From Diphasiastrum complanatum (lineage: Eukaryota > Streptophyta > Lycopodiopsida > Lycopodiales > Lycopodiaceae), in NCBI GenBank assembly GCA_029204225.1, contig MU831554.1, positions 124,815-188,814 of the forward strand: 64,000 nt of DNA, written 5' to 3'. Of this stretch, positions 49,901-55,900 are shown in pieces. Numbering within the stretch: the first letter of the stretch is position 1; each line of letters starts with the position of its first letter. Made by a program: the position numbers and the translations under genes. Below the pieces are notes generated by a model. The model saw only the letters and a list, made by a program, of their open reading frames with translations. It ran no database searches and was not told where the DNA came from.

Positions 49901-52900
49901 TCAAGCTTGAGAATTAACCCGTAAATCAGAAAAGGATTTCTTGAAGATTCAAGTTGAGAAAACAATTTTAGAAAATAGTTTCATTAACCATTTCTGTGAC
50001 ATCGTCCATGGTCAACGGGTAATCAAAATTACCTTCCAAGGAATCACAAAAAAGCGGGTTAATTAATGTGTTAAGAAATTCACCAATATATCTTTTATAA
50101 AGAAATACCTTGTCGGGTTTCCGGTTTTGTGAATTTGAGATATTTAAAAAAGGGGTCATGACCAATATCTCAAATTTCCGACAAAACACCCGTTTTATGA
50201 CCGATAATATTTGGCATCACTAAGACTTACGGCCATACTAGGTCAACTAATCCAGTTAGTTTCAGATCTTCATTTTGGAATTGCCTGCGTCCCATACCAC
50301 AGGTTCTTCCTCCACAAAGGCCCTCCACTTCCTGATCAAAGTGTCAGAAAAAATAGTACAATTATATGAAGTTTTCGGGGATTATTTACAAATTCGAACT
50401 TCAATAAAACAATTTCTACTTGAAAGATTCTTTCGCCCCTTTTACAATCTTTACAGTCACCATAAGGATCAAAGTATTTATGCCTTTAGTGACAGATTTA
50501 GAAATGGGGAAGAATGAACCGGCTTTTTCTTGTTCCAAACAACAAACAGTGTTGGTACACCCACGGCTTCAAGCACATCAAGAAACAACTTTTTCGTTCC
50601 ATTTCAGTTTCCATCCTAGGCCTATGGGCCCTCTCTGGCCGTGCACGATTCTGAAAAAACGACACCTTGGCCAAAAAATCCAAGAATTCCCGTTCTCGGT
50701 TGCCCATTGCAATTAATAAAGCGAATACACATTTCATTAACTGTGACAAAAGCTTTACGGAATTCCACTAGAAATTCAGCCCAATCACAATTGTATGGTT
50801 GCACTCTCTTGAGGCCTGACCCAAAGCACCGACGAAATTCGCTTTTGTTGATTTTGGGTTGTGTAGCGACAAACGATTTATCCAGTCATCGGCAACTTCC
50901 GGGCTTTACTCATCAGAAAAAATTTCTGTTTTTAAGCCCAAGCTGTTTTGAATTAATGGCCTATAATCGTCTAAAATAATTTTGCATTTGGTTGTTTCGG
51001 TTCTTTTAGCTTTTATAAAGTTCCATAACAGTCTCACCCAAGATTGAGTTGTTATAAAATCAGGGGGTCCATCATTTTTACGTGATGCCGGAAAAATTTC
51101 CAAGATCATCTCTCCTACCGGAACTTTACACATAGCCACTTGCTTTTCTTAACCGAAAAAAACTCGTTCAGTTGAGAATCATTACGAGTATAATTTCTTT
51201 TAATAAAGCAATGTCCAAAAAACGTAGTTTTTACAAACCATAACGTGCTTATTGAAATTATACCAATGAATTTTGCAAATGGTACCTAAGCCATAACACT
51301 GCCGAAAAACCCTGTCGATGCATCCAAATCAAATGTACACAATTTTTGAAGCCATTAGAGTCAACCTTAACCAAGGATCCTATTCTAAGCATGCCAATCA
51401 CAAGCAACACAAGGGAACTTGATGGTGGACAAACCAACCCAACCAAACCTAGATCGAACGGATCTAGCCCCCAAGCTATGGATCAATCACTCAAAGAGGA
51501 ATGAGGCATCACATCAGCAGCATCCTGCCACCGGTCATGCTATCAAGCATACACTAGTGAGAGCCCAATAGGTATACTTATACCCTCCAAGGCCCATCAC
51601 TACTAGTGCACTGTGACACCTCGCTGGACACCTCTGCAGCCTATCTGGGCCACGTCATCCAGTTCCCCAATGACACTGATAGACCCATACAAATCCACCA
51701 TCAAGTGTTTAGGCCTACAACCATTAATTATGACCATGTACACATAAGGGCCCCAATTTCCTTATAGTCACAATTAACTTACGAGTTGTTGGTCTACCGG
51801 TCCCTAGCGTGAATACGCTATCTGAGACCAGTCATGGGCATGACAGAAACTATCAGGAGAACACCCTCAGCTTTCAGCATAAAGGCCGAGAGATCTAGTT
51901 GCATGGGGAGCATGATGTCTCCAACAGCCCTATGGTTTGCAGTTCAGAGCTCTATCAGCTAATCAAGACGACGACCATCAGGTATTCTTACGTGACTTTC
52001 AATTTATTCCAGAAGTTTCTATTTCCAGTTCTTTACAGCAAAAAATCAGTAAATTAGAAACTTTGTTGTCTAAATTTAAAGATGTTTTTCCTAAAGATTT
52101 ACCACATGGTTTACCACCTAGCAGAGAGGTAGATCATGTAATAAACCTAGTACTAGGTACAGCACCTATTTCTAAACCTCCGTATCGGGTCAGCCTCACC
52201 AGTCGTTTTGGTGAAAAAGAAAAAAGGGTCTATGCGTCTTTGCGTAGATTACAGAGCCCTCAATAAAGTCACAATTAAGAATAAGTACCCAACGTCTCAG
52301 GTAGACGAGTTGTTTGATCAACTCAATGGGGCTAAATTTTTTAGTTAAATAGATCTCAGATCGGGATATCATCAAGTCCGTATAAAGTCGGAAGATGTTC
52401 CGAAAACAGCTTTTAGGACTCGTCATGGTCATTATGAGTTTAAGGCGATGCCTTTTGGGCTCACAAATGCTCCAGCTACCTTTATGACCTTGATGAACAG
52501 TATCCTCAGACCATACTTGGGTAAGTTTGTAGTCGTATTTTTAGATGACATCCTCGTTTACAGTAAAACGAGGAAGAAGCATCTTAAACACCTCAGAAAG
52601 GTGTTTCGACTGCTTAGAAAGCATAAGCTTTATGCTAAGAAACCTGATTGTGAATTCTTAGTTGAAGAAGTACCTTATTTGGGTCGCATTATCTCAGCAG
52701 ACGGGATTAAAATGGACCCCAGTAAGGTCAAAGCCATACTCAGTTGGCTGAGACCTCAGAATTTTTAGAGCTTCAGATCTTTCTAGGTTTGGCGGGATAT
52801 TACAGACGATTTGTCTAGGAATATGCTCTTTTGCAATCAGCCTGAGCTCAGAGGTTGGAAAGCTCGTTGGGCCGAGTTAATGCAAGAGTTTGATATGTCT

Positions 52901-55900
52901 ATCAGATATAGACGGGGGAAATTCAACACAGTAGCAAACGCACTTAGTACAATGCCTATGATAAACGAGCTGAGTTTTACTCAGATTCGTAGTGAGTTAT
53001 TCGAGTCCTTGAGTGCCAGCATGATGCATTCTTCTCTATTATCTGGAACTCAGTCTAGAGCAGACAGCCACAGACTCTAGAACCAGTTCCCGGGGCTGGT
53101 GCCAGTTCATCCAAGAATACGGTAGCTTCCGTTGAGGATGATGATGAGTCCGAGTATACGTCAGATGACATTGAGGACTCTGAGCCTGTATTACCCAAGC
53201 AAACCCCAGTGGTTGAGGGTCAGTTGACTTAAGGATTCAAATGGAAACAATATTCCATTCAGGATGAGTACTTGCTCTATAGAGATAGAGTATGTGTCCC
53301 CAATTCAGAGGATTATAGGCAGCAGGTCCTATATAAGTGTCATGACAGTCCTAGTGCGGGGCACCCAGGCATTCAAAAGACCTATGAGCTTCTTCGTAGG
53401 CAATTTTTCTAGCCCAGTATGAAAAAGGACGTCCAGCAATATGTAACCAGTTGCCAGAAATGTCAGGTAAATAAAGCAGAGCGTTTAGAGGCAGGAGGGT
53501 TGTTACAGCCCTTACATATACCAACTGGTAAATGGGAGAGTATCTCCATGGATTTTATAGTAGGCCTGCCTAAAACCCAAAAGGATAATGACGCTATATG
53601 GGTCACAGTTGACCGTCTGACCAAAATGGCTCACTTTATTCCGACCAAAACAATCGTTAAAGCTCCAGAGTTAGCGAGGTTGTTTGTAGATGGGCTATTT
53701 AAATTGTACGGTCTACCTTCCGGCATAGTCAGCGATCGGGACAGTAAGTTTAATGAAAATTTTTGGAGGGCAATATTCCATCATCTCCATACTAAACTTA
53801 ACATGAGTACCACCGACCATCCACAAACGGACGGTCAAACAGAAAGAGTAAATCAGGTGCTGGAGGATATGCTTCGCACATACGTCAGCAAAAAGCAGAC
53901 TAATTGGGAGGAGTATCTCTCGATATTAGAGTTTGCTTACAACAGTACCAAACGTTCAGCTACGGGATACAACCCATTTATGCTGATGTACGGTTTTCAG
54001 CCACGCTCACCCACAACTATAGGGTTTAAACAAGAAAAAGTTGAGGCAGCCAGAAACTTTTTAGAAGACCTAAACCGGATGATAGAACATGCTAAGCGTA
54101 GCATTAGGCAGTCCGAGGATCGAGACAGGCATTATGCGGATCCACGCAGATGGGATGTGCAATTCTCCGCTGGTGAGAAAGTCTACTTGAGAGTCCCAGT
54201 CAACTCTAAAACCCTCAAATCAGGAGTGTGTGCTAAGTTGTCTCCTAGGTATTGTGGTCCTTTTACCATCAGTAGGAGACTAGGCGAGGTCACCTATGAA
54301 CTAGAACTCCCACACAAGAGTAAGGTTTTTCCAGTCTTTCATGTAAGTCAGTTACGAAAAGCCTTTGCCAGATCAGAAAATCTGGTAGGGGACAGTCTTC
54401 TAGTTCTCCCATTGGATTCTCAGCAACCTCCACATGAACCAGAGGAGATTCTTGATAGTAGAGAGACGCAGACTCGTCATAAGCTATATCGGGAATATCT
54501 AGTCATGTGGAATGATCAACCTGTTGAGAATGCCACCTAGGAAAGAGGCAGCGTCCTTCACAAGATTTTTCCAGACTTTTGTCTTAGAGGACCAAGACGG
54601 TTCTTAAGGGGGAGGGAGAGTTACGAGCACGTAACCAGTGCCGAACCCTGGAGAACACAGGAGGTCAAATAACACAGTCAGGGCCGTGTCCAGCGTACAC
54701 GACCAACAGGGCAAGATAGTGTGAGTAGTGTGCCCCGGCACGGTCCATAGCCATGGTGGGCCTAACACAGCCTAGGGACCTTGTCAGCAGGATAGGGCCC
54801 CACGTTGGGTCCCGACGTGCAGTCGGCCACGTCAGTGCCACGTGGCCGACACTTGGCAGTATGCATGCCACCAGTCCTCACACTGGGCTAGAAGGGGCTT
54901 GCTCCATATCAGGGAGTAGGCAAGGTTGGGTGGATCAGTTAGTGTTTGCCCAACTGTGGTGTTAGGATCTCTTACAGGTAGCCTGCGACATGCTTGCGTG
55001 GCAGACATCAGACCTATGCCATGCCTATGTGGCCTACCACGCAATCCTATGGTAGCCCTGCGTGGCTTGCCACGTGGCAACTTTCGAGCCCGCCTATATA
55101 TCTCTCTCTTTCTCTCTAGGTCCACTCAAGCCTACGTGACAGAGCTCCGTTGGCTTGCCATACAAGCCTATGGTAGGCCTACATGGCTTGACACATGGCA
55201 AATCTCAAGCCTGCATGATTTGCCCTGTGGCAGACCTACGTGGCTTGCCATGCAACAGACCTACGTGGCTTGCCACATGGCAGTGTGCGACAGGCTTGGC
55301 AGATAGCAGACCACGTAGGCAGAGCCTGGTTGGCTTGCCAACCTATGGTGGGCTTACGTGGCTTGCCACATGGCTAACCCCAAGCCTGCATGATTTGCCA
55401 CGTGGAAGGCATACGTGGCTTGCCAAGTGGCAACCTATGACAGGTTTAGTAGATAGCAGGGCAAAGACGGAGGCCTGATTGAGGTTTGTTTGCCCCACCC
55501 TTGCTTGCCTTACATATGCTTCTCTTCATTATTAGTTTTCTGGTATTTTATAGGCTTTGCAGTGAAACTTGTATGGTGACTCAATATCTGTCATGGTTGC
55601 AGGTGAACCCTGGCTCCAGCATGCTCGACACGGACGCCACCATTCCACGAGCACCCCAGACGCAGTTTGATGCCGACGAGGATAAAAATTATTACCAAAA
55701 ATTACTCGGTCACTCTTTTGTTAAGCTTCTAAATGTGATTAAACATTAAAACTCTTTCAAATGGCAATGAACCAGAATAAGTCATATCTAGGAATGAATC
55801 TTCCATGATTCTTAACCATGATAAGAAATTTGCTAATAAAATCATTGGTTTCCATCAGATAAAAAAAAGCGTTGCCACATTCTGTGCACAAATCGATTCA

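Larger units (their letters stand above)
46756..51845 (-). mobile_element. Nested Ty3/gypsy element (family 2) with two LTRs and target duplication
   Basis: LTRs lie at 46756-47246 and about 51356-51845. GAAAC flanks both sides (46751-46755 and 51846-51850). On the minus strand the LTR starts TGTCATGCCC, and the purine tract AAGGGGGGAAGAA lies just before the left (3') LTR, which fixes the orientation. Integrase C-terminal text lies at 47250-47970. The rest (48000-51355) has only broken coding-like pieces and no RT motif, so much of pol is lost. The LTRs are clearly similar but differ by a few indels. Confidence 0.85.
44722..55000 (+). mobile_element. Ty3/gypsy retrotransposon (family 1), split by a nested gypsy element
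   Basis: Order on the plus strand: leader 44722-45222, gag 45223 to about 46340, protease to 46755, nested element (46756-51845), rest of protease and RT 51851-52790, RNase H remnant, integrase 53270-54540, purine tract AAGGGGGAGGGAGAG, 3' LTR. The reading joins across the insertion (LHRNY then [13 protein letters not shown]). Its own 5' LTR is missing; a family 2 LTR piece takes its place. Integrase is nearly intact while gag and RT carry a few lesions, so the element is of moderate age. It lies antisense to the host gene in intron 1. Confidence 0.85.

Noticed and set aside
55010-55450. CRISPR-like regular repeats
   Set aside because: Units vary in length and sequence and there are no unique spacers; a plant minisatellite.
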